Assembly: GCA_028293745.1 (NCBI GenBank)
Contig: JAQGOF010000189.1
Span: 1-59,426, forward strand
Length of the DNA: 59,426 nucleotides
Source of the DNA: Gammaproteobacteria bacterium
GTDB lineage: Bacteria > Pseudomonadota > Gammaproteobacteria > Steroidobacterales > Steroidobacteraceae
Reading direction: 5' to 3'
Below, in pieces: positions 1 through 9,223 of the stretch (the first letter of the stretch is position 1; each line of letters begins with the position of its first letter). The translations under genes and the position numbers were made by a program. The notes under the pieces are model-generated. The model saw nothing but the letters and a program-made list of their open reading frames with translations. It did no database searches and had not been told where the DNA came from.

Positions 1-428
1 CTCGGCTGTCCGAACCCCAGCCACTTCAGTCCCTCCCTTAGATTCTCGCGTTGCTTGCTGCCGTTGGGGGGCAGGACCAGCAGAGTCCACTGACCATCCC
101 AGGAAGCAGGTCCTTTGCCGTAGATGCGTTGAGTGGCTTGCGCAAAGCGCTGCTGACCACGGGCGGTCAGCCGGTACTCGCTGCGACGCCCGTCCCGGCG
201 CGCCACCAGCCACTCATCCTGTGCGAGTCTCGCAACCGAAGTACGGACCAACCGCTCGGTCAGCCCAAAGGGGGCCGCCAGTTGGATGAGGCTCCCCAGG
301 GTCACGACACCGCCTCTGGGCGCGATCGAATCCCCGAAAATCGTCACGAGAAGCGAGCCGCCGCGGATGGGCCGCTGGTTGCGGAAGCGGCGCAGGAGGC
401 CCTGGGTGGCTGTCGCGGTGGAATTCAC
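1..428 (-). CDS. paaX: Phenylacetate-responsive repressor PaaX (C-terminus beyond window edge)
   Basis: Translation of the minus strand from a GTG at 428 gives a PaaX-like N-terminal winged-helix region that runs off the left edge, about 142 residues seen. It includes the stretch RGGSLLVTIFGDSIAPRGG and a following helix-turn-helix (LIQLAAPFGLTERLVRTSVARLA). PaaX family proteins are GntR-like repressors released by phenylacetyl-CoA. The gene diverges from paaA, and the intergenic space holds a perfect inverted repeat that is the obvious operator candidate. The GTG start is chosen because conserved sequence begins soon after it and no closer ATG fits; no strong ribosome binding site is visible. 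Family call is secure; the missing C-terminus cannot be judged. Confidence 0.85.
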   Translation of the reverse strand, partial: MNSTATATQGLLRRFRNQRPIRGGSLLVTIFGDSIAPRGGVVTLGSLIQLAAPFGLTERLVRTSVARLAQDEWLVARRDGRRSEYRLTARGQQRFAQATQRIYGKGPASWDGQWTLLVLPPNGSKQRENLREGLKWLGFGQP

Positions 429-437
429 GCGGCTGAT

Positions 438-480
438 TGTGACACAGAAATTGTTGCGCGAATCTGATTTCTGTGTCACA
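438..480. promoter_or_regulatory. Perfect inverted repeat between paaX and paaA, likely PaaX operator
   Basis: TGTGACACAGAAAT at 438-451 is repeated as its exact reverse complement at 467-480, with 15 bp between the arms. The element sits 10 bp from the paaX start and 36 bp from paaA, so a bound dimer could block both divergent promoters. The role is inferred from position and symmetry. The arm sequence is not the E. coli PaaX consensus as I recall it, so it may be a lineage-specific site. Confidence 0.6.
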
Positions 481-515
481 TTGCAACCCTGACGTTCTGC
501 AAGCTGCGGGGGCCT

Positions 516-1514
516 ATGTACACACAGGGACTAGACTCGTTGGGGAAGGAGTGCGTTCATACGGCCGCCGGCGATACCGCTGCGCTCGAGGCACGCTTCC
601 AGGGCAAAGTGGATGCAGACGAGAAGATCGAGCCCAAGGATTGGATGCCCGACGCTTATCGCCAGACACTGATTCGCCAGATTTCCCAGCACGCTCACTC
701 TGAAATCGTCGGGATGCTCCCCGAGGGCAACTGGATCAGCCGCGCGCCTACGTTGCGCCGCAAGGCAGTCCTGATCGCGAAGGTTCAGGATGAGGGCGGG
801 CACGGGATGTACCTGTACAGCGCCGCCGAAACCTTGGGTATAGAGCGCGAGCAGATGCTGGAGCAGTTGCTCGCCGGCACGGCGAAATACTCGAGCATAT
901 TCAACTACCCGACTTTGACGTGGGCAGATATCGGGGCCATCGGCTGGCTCGTCGATGGCGCTGCCATCATGAATCAGATTCCGATCTGCCGTTGTTCGTA
1001 TGGCCCGTATGCCCGTGCAATGGTACGAATCTGCAAGGAGGAAAGTTTTCACCAGCGGCAGGGATTCGAGATCATGTTGGCGCTCGCGCGCGGCACTCCC
1101 GAGCAGCAGGCGATGGCCCAGGATGCATTGAACCGCTGGTGGTGGCCCTCGATCATGATGTTTGGACCGAGCGACACCGAATCCAGGCATACGGCGCAGT
1201 CGATGCGCTGGAAGATCAAGCGCTTCACCAACGATGAGCTGCGGCAGAAGTTCATCGATATCACGGCGCCCCAGGCGCAGTTCCTGGGACTGCAAATTCC
1301 CGACCCGGACCTTGCCTGGGACGAGTCCACCCAGCACTTCAAGTTTGGGCAGATCGACTGGAGCGAATTTCAGGCGGTGCTCAAGGGGCACGGCCCGTGC
1401 AATCGGGAGCGACTCGAGGCCCGGCGCAGCGCTCACGAGAACGGGCGTTGGGTCCGCGAAGCGGCCGCCGCACATGCTGAAAAACAACGCGCCCGGGCAC
1501 AGCGCGCGGCTTGA
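516..1514 (+). CDS. paaA: Ring 1,2-phenylacetyl-CoA epoxidase, catalytic subunit PaaA
   Basis: PaaA is the diiron oxygenase subunit that epoxidises the ring of phenylacetyl-CoA within the PaaABCE complex. The 332-residue product follows E. coli PaaA almost throughout, including [44 protein letters not shown] and [13 protein letters not shown]. Candidate iron ligands are Glu63/Glu70, Glu93, His96, Glu175 or Glu176 and His179. It is about 23 residues longer than the E. coli protein, mostly at the N-terminus. The ATG at 516 follows a GGGGG stretch with suitable spacing. It is the first gene of the operon, downstream of the likely PaaX operator. Confidence 0.97.
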   Translation: MYTQGLDSLGKECVHTAAGDTAALEARFQGKVDADEKIEPKDWMPDAYRQTLIRQISQHAHSEIVGMLPEGNWISRAPTLRRKAVLIAKVQDEGGHGMYLYSAAETLGIEREQMLEQLLAGTAKYSSIFNYPTLTWADIGAIGWLVDGAAIMNQIPICRCSYGPYARAMVRICKEESFHQRQGFEIMLALARGTPEQQAMAQDALNRWWWPSIMMFGPSDTESRHTAQSMRWKIKRFTNDELRQKFIDITAPQAQFLGLQIPDPDLAWDESTQHFKFGQIDWSEFQAVLKGHGPCNRERLEARRSAHENGRWVREAAAAHAEKQRARAQRAA

Positions 1515-1529
1515 GGACGGACCATCAAC

Positions 1530-1814
1530 ATGTCAAACGACTGGCCTCTGTACGAAGTTTTTATCCGCTCGCGCTCGGGACTCGAGCACAAGCACGTCGG
1601 TAGCTTGCATGCTGCTGATGCTGCGATGGCAGTGGAGCATGCGCGCGACGTGTACACGCGACGCCAGGAAGGGGTGAGCATCTGGGTTATGCGGTCGAGT
1701 GACATCGTCGCGTCCGACCCGACCGATGCAGATGCTTTGTTCGAACCGGCACGCGACAAGGTCTATCGGCATCCAACGTTTTACGCCATTCCAGACGAGG
1801 TGAAGAACCTGTGA
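1530..1814 (+). CDS. paaB: Phenylacetyl-CoA epoxidase subunit PaaB
   Basis: This 94-residue protein has the PaaB pattern (WPLYEVFIRSRSGLEHKHVGSLHA and an AMAVEHARDVYTRR stretch). PaaB is a small non-catalytic subunit that bridges PaaA-PaaC units in the multicomponent oxygenase. It starts 15 bp after paaA, and its stop codon overlaps the GTG start of paaC by 4 bp, so the two are probably translationally coupled. Length is normal for the family. Confidence 0.96.
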   Translation: MSNDWPLYEVFIRSRSGLEHKHVGSLHAADAAMAVEHARDVYTRRQEGVSIWVMRSSDIVASDPTDADALFEPARDKVYRHPTFYAIPDEVKNL

Positions 1815-2599
1815 GCGCGGCGAGTCGGTCGATTACACCCGGCCCCGTGCAGAGCGCGCACTGCCGCTATCTGCTCCGACTGGGCGACACGAGCCTCGTC
1901 CTGGGTCAGCGGCTTGCCGAGTGGGTTGGACATTCGCCGGCGCTGGAAGAGGATCTCGGCCTGGCCAATCTCTCGCTCGATCTCATCGGGCAGGCTCGCC
2001 TGCTGTTGAGTTATGCCGGCGAGCTCGAGGGACAGGGACGCGACGAAGACGCATTGGCATTTCTGCGTGACGCTCCTGCGTTCCTCAACATGACATTGGC
2101 CGAGCAGCCGAATGGTGATTTCGGCCGGACGATCGTGCGCCAGTGTCTGCTGGATGCCTGGCAGCTCGAAGTCTATGCGGGGCTGGCGGATTCCAGCGAC
2201 AGGCGGCTGGCCAGTATTGCAGCCAAGGCGATCAAGGAAACACGCTATCACTTCCGGTTCAGCTCGGGATGGCTCGTGCGGCTGGGGGATGGTACCGAGG
2301 AGAGCCACCGCCGTGTTCAGGAGGCTCTGAACGAACTGTGGCGGTTCACCACCGAGTTGTTTGCTGCCGATGAGGTGGATGACGCGCTGGCTGCGGCGGG
2401 TGTTGCGCCCGGGTTGGCTGAATTACAGCCGCGCTGGTCGGCTCGAATTGACGAGGTGTTGCAAGAGGCGACGCTCGTTCGCCCGGCGCCCGTTCCATAT
2501 CAGTGGCATGGCAAACGCGGGGTGCACACCGAATATCTGGGTCACGTGCTGGCCGAGATGCAGCACCTGCAGCGCACCTATCCGGGGGCGCAGTGGTAG
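1811..2599 (+). CDS. paaC: Phenylacetyl-CoA epoxidase structural subunit PaaC
   Basis: PaaC is the structural partner of PaaA in the epoxidase complex and has a ferritin-like helical fold. The 262-residue sequence carries the family stretches HSPALEEDLGLANLSLDLIG near residue 45, the ETRYHFRFSSGWLVRLGDGT region near residues 145-165, and the C-terminal LGHVLAEMQHLQRTYPGAQW. The GTG start lies inside the paaB stop (GTGA). The 3' end overlaps the chosen start of paaD by 7 bp. Confidence 0.96.
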   Translation: MSAASRSITPGPVQSAHCRYLLRLGDTSLVLGQRLAEWVGHSPALEEDLGLANLSLDLIGQARLLLSYAGELEGQGRDEDALAFLRDAPAFLNMTLAEQPNGDFGRTIVRQCLLDAWQLEVYAGLADSSDRRLASIAAKAIKETRYHFRFSSGWLVRLGDGTEESHRRVQEALNELWRFTTELFAADEVDDALAAAGVAPGLAELQPRWSARIDEVLQEATLVRPAPVPYQWHGKRGVHTEYLGHVLAEMQHLQRTYPGAQW

Positions 2600-3147
2600 G
2601 CCGGCAAACATCAGCACACCGTGCTCCAGGTTGCGGGTCATCGCAGGTCCATGACCGCGAACGTCAGGTTTGGGAAGTACTCAACTCGATTCCGGATCCC
2701 GAGATACCGGTCCTCAGCGTCGTGGACCTGGGAATCGTGCGCCATGTGCGTTGGTCCGCCTGCGAAGACAGCCGATGGGTCCTGCACGTCGGGATCACGC
2801 CGACGTACTCAGGTTGTCCCGCAACCGAAGTCATTCGACACTCGATCGAAACAGCGCTCGATCAGGAAGGCCATACCGATGCGATAGTGGAGGACGTACT
2901 ATCACCTCCATGGACCAGTGATTGGCTGACGGAGGAGGGGCGCCGGAAACTCGAGTCATTCGGCATCGCGCCATCTGAGAGGTCCGTGTCGAGTCCTCGT
3001 CATTTGTTTCGTGCACCGGTCGTGGCGTGTCCGCGTTGCGCGAGCCACGCAACCGAGCGCGTAAGCGAATTCGGTTCGACGCCTTGCAAGGCGCACTACC
3101 GCTGCACTTCGTGCCTCGAGCCCTTCGACTACTTCAAGTGCCTGTAG
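2593..3147 (+). CDS. paaD: PaaD, Fe-S/assembly-related protein of the phenylacetyl-CoA epoxidase
   Basis: The product has a MIP18/DUF59-type domain (WEVLNSIPDPEIPVLSVVDL) followed by a C-terminal metal-binding region with paired cysteines (CPRCASHATERVSEFGSTPC then YRCTSCLEPFDYFKCL). PaaD is needed in vivo for epoxidase activity and is thought to assist cluster or diiron assembly. The open frame extends further upstream inside paaC. I start it at the GTG at 2593, which follows a GGGGG ribosome-binding-like stretch at 2583-2587 and gives 184 residues; E. coli PaaD is about 165. The exact start is uncertain because no ATG lies in frame near the conserved region. Confidence 0.92.
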   Translation: MVGRQTSAHRAPGCGSSQVHDRERQVWEVLNSIPDPEIPVLSVVDLGIVRHVRWSACEDSRWVLHVGITPTYSGCPATEVIRHSIETALDQEGHTDAIVEDVLSPPWTSDWLTEEGRRKLESFGIAPSERSVSSPRHLFRAPVVACPRCASHATERVSEFGSTPCKAHYRCTSCLEPFDYFKCL

Positions 3148-3153
3148 ATCAGC

Positions 3154-4299
3154 ATGCTCAAGTTTCATGCATTGCGAATAGCCGAGCTGCAACCGGACGC
3201 CGAAGACGCCATCGCTGTTACGTTGGAGGTGCCGCAGGAGCTGCAGTCCGTGTATTCGGGTCTGTCGGGGCAACATGTCGTGTTGCGGACTGAGCTCGAG
3301 GGTGAGGAGGTGCGGCGGACCTACTCGCTGATCAATACACCCGGCGAGTGGCCGCTGCGGATTGTGGCGCGCGTGCACGAGAACGGGCGCATGTCGCGGC
3401 ATCTCGCCGAGCAGGCAAAAGTGGGCGACCAGGTTGACGTCCTGCCGCCCAACGGCAGTCTTACGCCCCGGCTGGCCGCCACTGGTGCAGGATCCGTGCG
3501 GACCTATGTGGGGTTTGCTTCCGGCTGCGGTATCACTCCCGTGTTATCAGTGGCAAAGGCCCTGCTGCAGGGCAACTCGACGAATCGATTTATTTTGTTC
3601 TATGGCAATGGCAGTACAGGGCGTGTCATGTGCCTGGAGGAACTGCTGGGCTTGAAAGACCGCTATCTTGACCGCCTGGCGCTGCACTTCGTGATGAGCC
3701 GCGAGCCTCAGGAAGTCGAGTTGTACAACGGGCGGCTGGATGCTGTGAGAGTGCGCGAACTTGCGGGGACGTTGTTCAAGCCCGACCGGGTCACGGAGTA
3801 TTTCGTGTGCGGCCCTGGTGACATGATCGAGCAGGTGTCGGAGACGCTTCGGGAGCTGAATGTCAGCGCCGAACGGATTCATGGCGAGCATTTCACGGTC
3901 GCTCTTGACCACCCCAGCAGCATCGGCGTGGCCACGATCGTCGCCGCCGGAGCCCTGTCGTCGGCGCCAGCCAAGGCCACCGCGCCCGCAGTCTTATCAG
4001 GCGCGCCCGCCACGGACTCTGCTCAGGTAACCATCCTCATGGACGGTCGCCGCCGAACCTTCACCATGCGAATGAACGATGACACGGTCCTCGACGCGGC
4101 CGAGCGCGCGGGTCTCGGCCTGCCGTTCTCGTGCCGTGCCGGCGTGTGCTCGACATGCCGGACGAAGGTCGTTTCCGGCGAAGTGGAAATGGCACAGAAC
4201 TACGCGCTCGAGGATTGGGAACTGGAGCAAGGCTACGTGCTTGCGTGCCAGTCGAGGGTCAAGACACCCACTCTCGAGCTCGACTACGACGAGAAATGA
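3154..4299 (+). CDS. paaE: Phenylacetyl-CoA epoxidase reductase PaaE
   Basis: PaaE passes electrons from NADPH through FAD and a 2Fe-2S cluster to the PaaA diiron site. The 381-residue protein shows an N-terminal FAD domain with RRTYSLINTPGEW, an NAD(P) domain with GFASGCGITPVLSVAKAL, and a C-terminal plant-type ferredoxin domain with cysteines at about 327, 332, 335 and 365. Between the reductase and ferredoxin parts is an Ala/Pro-rich linker (about residues 250-290), which explains the extra length over the E. coli protein (356 residues). The stop overlaps a possible paaG ATG. Confidence 0.96.
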   Translation: MLKFHALRIAELQPDAEDAIAVTLEVPQELQSVYSGLSGQHVVLRTELEGEEVRRTYSLINTPGEWPLRIVARVHENGRMSRHLAEQAKVGDQVDVLPPNGSLTPRLAATGAGSVRTYVGFASGCGITPVLSVAKALLQGNSTNRFILFYGNGSTGRVMCLEELLGLKDRYLDRLALHFVMSREPQEVELYNGRLDAVRVRELAGTLFKPDRVTEYFVCGPGDMIEQVSETLRELNVSAERIHGEHFTVALDHPSSIGVATIVAAGALSSAPAKATAPAVLSGAPATDSAQVTILMDGRRRTFTMRMNDDTVLDAAERAGLGLPFSCRAGVCSTCRTKVVSGEVEMAQNYALEDWELEQGYVLACQSRVKTPTLELDYDEK

Positions 4300-4301
4300 C
4301 C

Positions 4302-5090
4302 ATGAGCTACCAGAACATCCTGTTCGACATCACCGGCGGCGTCGCACGACTCACGTTCAACCGACCCGATCGGCTGAATAGCTTCAATACAGCGATGCAT
4401 GCTGAAGTGCGGGAGGCGCTGGGGAGCCTCTGCAGCAGCGATGCCAGGGTGTTGGTCATCACCGGGGCGGGCCGCGGATTCTGCGCAGGCCAGGATCTGG
4501 GCGACCGCGCGGTTGCGGCTGCGGGGACCGTGGCCGACCTCGGAGAGTCCATCGAGAAGAACTACAAACCTCTTGTGCTGGCCCTGCGCTCGCTACAGAT
4601 GCCAGTAATCGCGGCCGTCAACGGCGTCGCGGCGGGCGCAGGCGCGAACGTCGCGCTGGCATGCGACCTTGTCATTGCTGCACGCTCGGCGAGCTTCGTG
4701 CAGGCGTTCTCCAAGTTGGGACTGGTGCCTGATTCAGGCGGGACTTGGTTCCTGCCACGGCTCGTCGGACATGCCCGTGCCATGGGTCTCACGCTGCTGG
4801 GCGAGAAGTTGTCCGCGGAACAGGCGGTTCAATGGGGGCTGATCTGGCGCTGCGTGGAGGACGCCGAGTTGTCCGCGGTAGTGGACGGGCTCGCGACTCA
4901 ACTCGCTGCAGCTCCCACTCGAGGGCTGGCACGGACCAAGCAGGCGTTGTACGAAGGTTGGGGACGCACGCTCGAAGAGCAGCTCGACATCGAGCGCGAC
5001 TACCAAGGTGAACTGGGTCGCACAGCCGACTATGCAGAAGGTGTGGCGGCATTCACGCAGAAGCGACCCCCACGGTTCACGGGGCGCTAG
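4302..5090 (+). CDS. paaG: 1,2-epoxyphenylacetyl-CoA isomerase PaaG
   Basis: PaaG isomerises the ring epoxide to the oxepin-CoA and also moves double bonds in later steps. The sequence reads like E. coli PaaG, with LTFNRPDRLNSFN, ITGAGRGFCAGQDLGDR, NGVAAGAGANVALACDLVIA and FSKLGLVPDSGGTWFLPRL. The Asp in VPDSGG matches the catalytic Asp of PaaG. Starting at the second of two in-frame ATGs gives 262 residues, equal to E. coli PaaG. The first ATG (4296) would overlap the paaE stop. Gene order paaE-paaG supports the assignment over a general enoyl-CoA hydratase. Confidence 0.93.
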   Translation: MSYQNILFDITGGVARLTFNRPDRLNSFNTAMHAEVREALGSLCSSDARVLVITGAGRGFCAGQDLGDRAVAAAGTVADLGESIEKNYKPLVLALRSLQMPVIAAVNGVAAGAGANVALACDLVIAARSASFVQAFSKLGLVPDSGGTWFLPRLVGHARAMGLTLLGEKLSAEQAVQWGLIWRCVEDAELSAVVDGLATQLAAAPTRGLARTKQALYEGWGRTLEEQLDIERDYQGELGRTADYAEGVAAFTQKRPPRFTGR

Positions 5091-5099
5091 GCAGCGAGT

Positions 5100-5573
5100 A
5101 TGGCGCACCCCAAGGACTTGACGGCCGCGGAAGGTCAGCGCACGGCGCCCGACGCCCAACTCGTCGCCGAGCGCGCAGCGGAAGCGCTGTTCGCACGCGA
5201 CATGGCCTCCAGGATGCTCGGCATTCGTGTCCTGGGCGTGAAACCCGGCCACGCGCGACTTGCCATGACCGTGCGTCCCGATATGGTGAATGGCCACCGC
5301 ATCTGTCATGGCGGTCTGATATTCACTCTCGCGGACAGCGCCTTCGCGGCCTCGTGCAACTCCTATGGCGAGAGCACTGTGGCTGCGGCGGCATCAATCG
5401 ACTTTCTGGCGCCTGCATTCGAAGGCGATGAACTATCGGCAGAGGCCAACGAGCTGTGGCGATCCGGCCGCAGCGGTCTCTATGAGATCACAGTCACAAA
5501 TCAAAGCGGCGAGCGGATCGCGCTGTTCCGCGGGCGTTCGCACCGGATCGGCGGCTCTGTCTCAACGGAATAA
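5100..5573 (+). CDS. paaI: Hydroxyphenylacetyl-CoA thioesterase PaaI
   Basis: PaaI is a hot-dog thioesterase that clears dead-end or inhibitory CoA esters in the phenylacetate pathway. The 157-residue protein has the family signature NGHRICHGGLIFTLADSAFA (about residues 64-83), including the His-Gly-Gly and the catalytic-type Asp79. It lies 9 bp after paaG and 5 bp before paaZ, inside the operon. The N-terminus is roughly 15-20 residues longer than in E. coli. Confidence 0.93.
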   Translation: MAHPKDLTAAEGQRTAPDAQLVAERAAEALFARDMASRMLGIRVLGVKPGHARLAMTVRPDMVNGHRICHGGLIFTLADSAFAASCNSYGESTVAAAASIDFLAPAFEGDELSAEANELWRSGRSGLYEITVTNQSGERIALFRGRSHRIGGSVSTE

Positions 5574-5578
5574 CGGCA

Positions 5579-7621
5579 ATGCAATTACAAAGCTTCGCAG
5601 CCGGCAAATGGCAAGCTGGAACACGCAACCTCGTAGCACTCCGTGATGCAACCACGGGAGCCGTAGTAGCCAGCTCGTCCGCCGATGGTCTCGACTACCG
5701 CGCCATGCTCGAGCATGCACGCAAGGTTGGTGGTCCCAACCTGCGCAAGCTGACCTTTCACGAGCGAGCGGGCCTCATCAAGGCGCTCGCCAAGCGCCTG
5801 GGCGACTACAAGGAAGAGTTTTACAACCTCTCGTACGCCACGGGCGCGACAAAAAGTGACTCGTGGATCGACATCGATGGCGGTGTGAGCACCTTGTTCG
5901 TGTATGCGAGCAAAGGTACGCGCGAGCTACCCAACAGCCACGTCTACGTGGATGGCAATGTGGAAGCACTGTCCAAGACCGGCACCTTTATCGGGCAGCA
6001 CATCTACCTGCCCCTCGAAGGCGCCGCGGTCCACATCAATGCATTCAACTTTCCCGTGTGGGGAATGCTCGAAAAACTGGCGCCGGCACTGCTGGCCGGC
6101 GTTCCGTCCATCGTGAAGCCGGCCACCGCCACCTCGTATCTGACCGAGCAGGTCGTCAGGCGTATCATAGAGTCTGGAATTCTTCCCGAAGGCGCTGTCC
6201 AACTCATCTGCGGCGGCGTTGGCGACTTGTTTGACCACCTTGATTGCCAGGACGTCGTGTCATTCACCGGCTCGGCATCCACCGCTCAGAAGCTCAGACA
6301 GCATCCTGCGATCATTGCGAATTCGGTGCGCTTCACAGCCGAGACAGACTCGCTGAACTCCTCGGTGCTCGGGCCGGATGCGGTTGCAGGCACGCCCGAG
6401 CTCGACCTGTTCGTGCGCGAGGTTGTGCGCGAGATGACCGCCAAGGCGGGGCAGAAATGCACGGCCATTCGCAAGGCAATCGTGCCACAGGCACAAGTGG
6501 CCGATGTGTTGGATGCGCTGCGGGCTGCTCTGGGAAAGGTGACCGTCGGCGATCCGCGCCTGGAGCAAGTCAAGATGGGGCCGCTGGCCTCACTTGGGCA
6601 GCGCCGGGAAGTGCGCGAGCAACTTTCAAAGCTCCAGCGTGAAGCGGAGATTGTCTATGGGAGCGGGCGCGATGCCGAGGTAACTGGCGCTGATGCCGAA
6701 AAGGGTGCCTTCATGGCGCCGACGCTGCTGTTATGTCGCGATACATCGTCCGCGCGCGAAATCCATTCGGTTGAAGCATTTGGTCCCGTTTGTACCGTAG
6801 TCCCCTACAATGATGTTGATTCGGCTATCACTCTGGCGCGTCGTGGAGGAGGGAGTCTCGTCGGTTCTGTGTTTACGGCCGACGACACAGTTGCGGCTCG
6901 ACTGGTGCTGGGGCTCGCTCCGTTTCACGGGCGTGTACTCGTCGTAAACCGCCAGTGCGCGAAGGAATCCACAGGGCATGGTTCGCCCTTGCCGCACCTG
7001 GTTCACGGTGGCCCGGGACGTGCGGGTGGGGGCGAGGAGTTGGGTGGCGTTCGCGGTGTACTGCACTACATGCAGCGGACTGCCGTGCAAGGCACGCCGA
7101 GCGTGATTGCGGCCGTCACGGGCCGATGGGTCAAAGGCGCCCCACAGCTCGATCCCGGAGTCCATCCGTTCCGAAAGCCGTTCGGTGCGCTTCAGATCGG
7201 CGACACATTCAACTCCGGGGAGCGCGAAGTCACCATTGGGGACATCGAGCGCTTTGCGGAGATTTCGGGTGATAAGTTCTACGCCCACATGGACGAGGAG
7301 GCCGCACGCCGCAATCCTCTGTTCGGCGGGCGCGTGGCCCACGGGTATTTCCTGGTTTCAGCAGCAGCCGGCTTGTTTGTAGACCCACCTTATGGCCCGG
7401 TGCTCGCCAACTACGGTATCGACGGACTGAGATTCACCAAACCCGTCAAACCCGGCGATCGCATCAAGGTCCGTCTCACCTGCAAGGAGAAAACCTTGCG
7501 CGCCGATAAGGGCTTCGGTGAGGTCCGCTGGGACACCGAGGTCACGAATCAGAACGGTGAGGTCGTCGCGAGCTATGACGTACTGACGATGGTCAGCGAG
7601 AAAAGCATCCCGGACGCTTGA
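5579..7621 (+). CDS. paaZ: Bifunctional oxepin-CoA hydrolase / 3-oxo-5,6-dehydrosuberyl-CoA semialdehyde dehydrogenase PaaZ
   Basis: PaaZ opens the oxepin ring with its C-terminal hydratase domain and oxidises the resulting aldehyde with its N-terminal dehydrogenase domain. At 680 residues it matches E. coli PaaZ (681). The dehydrogenase catalytic pair is Glu255 ([10 protein letters not shown]) and Cys294 ([11 protein letters not shown]). The MaoC-like domain has the [13 protein letters not shown] stretch, with the Asp and His equivalents of the E. coli catalytic residues, and [13 protein letters not shown]. Both activities therefore look intact. It starts 5 bp after paaI. Confidence 0.96.
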   Translation: MQLQSFAAGKWQAGTRNLVALRDATTGAVVASSSADGLDYRAMLEHARKVGGPNLRKLTFHERAGLIKALAKRLGDYKEEFYNLSYATGATKSDSWIDIDGGVSTLFVYASKGTRELPNSHVYVDGNVEALSKTGTFIGQHIYLPLEGAAVHINAFNFPVWGMLEKLAPALLAGVPSIVKPATATSYLTEQVVRRIIESGILPEGAVQLICGGVGDLFDHLDCQDVVSFTGSASTAQKLRQHPAIIANSVRFTAETDSLNSSVLGPDAVAGTPELDLFVREVVREMTAKAGQKCTAIRKAIVPQAQVADVLDALRAALGKVTVGDPRLEQVKMGPLASLGQRREVREQLSKLQREAEIVYGSGRDAEVTGADAEKGAFMAPTLLLCRDTSSAREIHSVEAFGPVCTVVPYNDVDSAITLARRGGGSLVGSVFTADDTVAARLVLGLAPFHGRVLVVNRQCAKESTGHGSPLPHLVHGGPGRAGGGEELGGVRGVLHYMQRTAVQGTPSVIAAVTGRWVKGAPQLDPGVHPFRKPFGALQIGDTFNSGEREVTIGDIERFAEISGDKFYAHMDEEAARRNPLFGGRVAHGYFLVSAAAGLFVDPPYGPVLANYGIDGLRFTKPVKPGDRIKVRLTCKEKTLRADKGFGEVRWDTEVTNQNGEVVASYDVLTMVSEKSIPDA

Positions 7622-7631
7622 AGCAAGCCCG

Positions 7632-8453
7632 ATGTCAGCACAACCCGCAACAACGATCCCGCTCCAGACCTACACAGAGCGCTTCCCCCATCTCACTTTT
7701 GCCCAACCCGAGCCGGGGGTACTCGAGATCATCATATCGAACCCCAAACACCTCAACGCCGCCGATGCTCATATGCACCGGGACCTCGCGACGGTGTGGC
7801 GAGAGATCGACCTTGACGACTCCGTGCGTGCGGTATTGGTCCGCGGCGACGGCGATCATTTCTCATCCGGCGGCGATTTCTCCCTCATCGAGCAGATGAT
7901 CTCCGATGAGGCCACGCTGATACGCGTGTGGAAGGAAGCGAGCGATCTGGTCTACAACCTGATCAATTGCTCCAAGCCCGTGGTCTCCGCCATCCGTGGG
8001 ACAGCTGTAGGGGCAGGCCTCGCGGTCGCGCTCCTCGCCGATATTTCCATAGCCGGCCGCGACGTCAAAATCATCGATGGCCACACCCGCCTCGGCGTCG
8101 CCGCCGGCGATCACTCGGTCATCATCTGGCCGCTCCTGTGCGGACTCGCAAAGGCGCGTTACTACCTGCTGACGAATGAGCCCCTGACCGGCGAGGAAGC
8201 CGAACGAATCGGCCTGGTAGCCCGCTGCGTTCCCAACGACGAGGTCTACCCAACCGCCCTCGGCATCGCCCAAAAATTGTCCCAGAACAGCCCAACCGCC
8301 ATCCGCTGGACCAAACACGCCCTGAACAACTGGCTGCGCCTGGCCGGTCCCAGCTTCGACGCCTCCCTGGCGTTGGAATTCCTGGGTTTCAAACTAAGCG
8401 ACACCAAAGCCGCCCTGGAAGCGATCCGCAACCGGAAAAAATCGGCGTCCTGA
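7632..8453 (+). CDS. Crotonase-family protein lacking the usual catalytic glutamates
   Basis: This 273-residue protein has the crotonase fold pattern: [30 protein letters not shown] (oxyanion loop region) and the [20 protein letters not shown] helix. It is the last gene of the paa operon, 10 bp after paaZ. Aligning by eye with rat crotonase, the two acid-base glutamates fall on Ala (GLAVAL) and His (DGHTRLG). A canonical enoyl-CoA hydratase mechanism is therefore unlikely; isomerase, hydrolase or ring-handling activity on a CoA thioester is possible. PaaF-like hydratase function is the simple alternative. Substrate unknown. Confidence 0.8.
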   Translation: MSAQPATTIPLQTYTERFPHLTFAQPEPGVLEIIISNPKHLNAADAHMHRDLATVWREIDLDDSVRAVLVRGDGDHFSSGGDFSLIEQMISDEATLIRVWKEASDLVYNLINCSKPVVSAIRGTAVGAGLAVALLADISIAGRDVKIIDGHTRLGVAAGDHSVIIWPLLCGLAKARYYLLTNEPLTGEEAERIGLVARCVPNDEVYPTALGIAQKLSQNSPTAIRWTKHALNNWLRLAGPSFDASLALEFLGFKLSDTKAALEAIRNRKKSAS

Positions 8454-9223
8454 GCGAGGAGCTGCCGGTTCATTCCGGCCGGGGGCGTCAGAACCCTTGT
8501 CCGCGGGCATCTGTCCGAATCCGCGACTGTTACGAAAGCCCCGAAGCCTGCCAATGGGGTCTTTGACCGCCTCTAACAAAAATACGCAAACATCGCCAAG
8601 GACCGAGCGCTGACTACATCGATCACTTCGACCGAAAGCCTTGGAAGACCAATGCTCAACGGCTGAGACATCGATGGAATACCGACAACAGTCGTTGCTC
8701 TCTATTCACGTCGCCCGTAACCTAACACTGTTCACGTGACGCAATAGCCGAAACCGCGTCTGCCCGTACCGGGAATACCTGATGCAACAGAGTTGGACAT
8801 CAAAGTGCGGATGCTTGTTGACATCATCAGGCCGATCAACGTGCGCTCCGGAGCCGAGAGGCAAGCTTCCGTACACGACGCTCTGAAATCGGAATGGCCG
8901 CTTACGCTGGCTCAGTTGGCGGGCGGCCAATCGCGACTACCAGAGACTGTTCTTCTGTAGTGCCTGATTTGATGAAACTTATGGTATTGGCGAAACGTGA
9001 TTACGAGGCTGGAAGCCAGACCCCAGCCGAAACTGCAAAGCTTGTACCGTACTGCCCTCGCAGTCAGGCCTGCATGGTAGCGGCGGCCATTGACTATTTT
9101 TCCTTGGACCCTATCATTCCGGTCCATTCCCGCCGATTACTTCCTCCCCGCCGGACACGCTCGAAAGGGCCCCGGCGGGGTTATCGTTTGCGGCTTCGCT
9201 ATTTCAAGTAAGAAGCGAAGACG
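8454..9223. other. Long intergenic stretch without convincing genes
   Basis: About 770 bp separate the paa operon from the NYN gene. The sequence is more AT-rich than the flanks and has short open frames only. One 105-codon frame (8894-9211) has no recognisable domain and ends in an arginine-rich low-complexity tail, so I do not call it a gene. A GC-rich inverted repeat lies near its right end. A short hairpin GCCGG-TTCATT-CCGGC just after the crotonase stop has no T-run. The stretch may be decayed horizontally acquired DNA. Confidence 0.5.
9146..9180. repeat. GC-rich inverted repeat upstream of the NYN gene
   Basis: CCCCGCCGG at 9146-9154 pairs with CCGGCGGGG at 9172-9180 across a 17-bp loop. 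It lies 43 bp before the NYN start. It could fold as a stable 9-bp hairpin in RNA, but no T-run follows, so it is not a standard intrinsic terminator. Confidence 0.5.

Noticed and set aside
531..1487. 318-codon open frame on the minus strand opposite paaA
   Set aside because: It mirrors paaA, a clear family member, and its translation is a low-complexity antisense product typical of GC-rich genes.
8466..8482. T-arm-like sequence after the crotonase gene
   Set aside because: The loop is six bases and no acceptor, D or anticodon arms fit around it, so it is not a tRNA.
8894..9211. 105-codon open frame in the AT-richer island
   Set aside because: No recognisable domain, no clear ribosome-binding site and an arginine-rich tail; not enough to call a gene.
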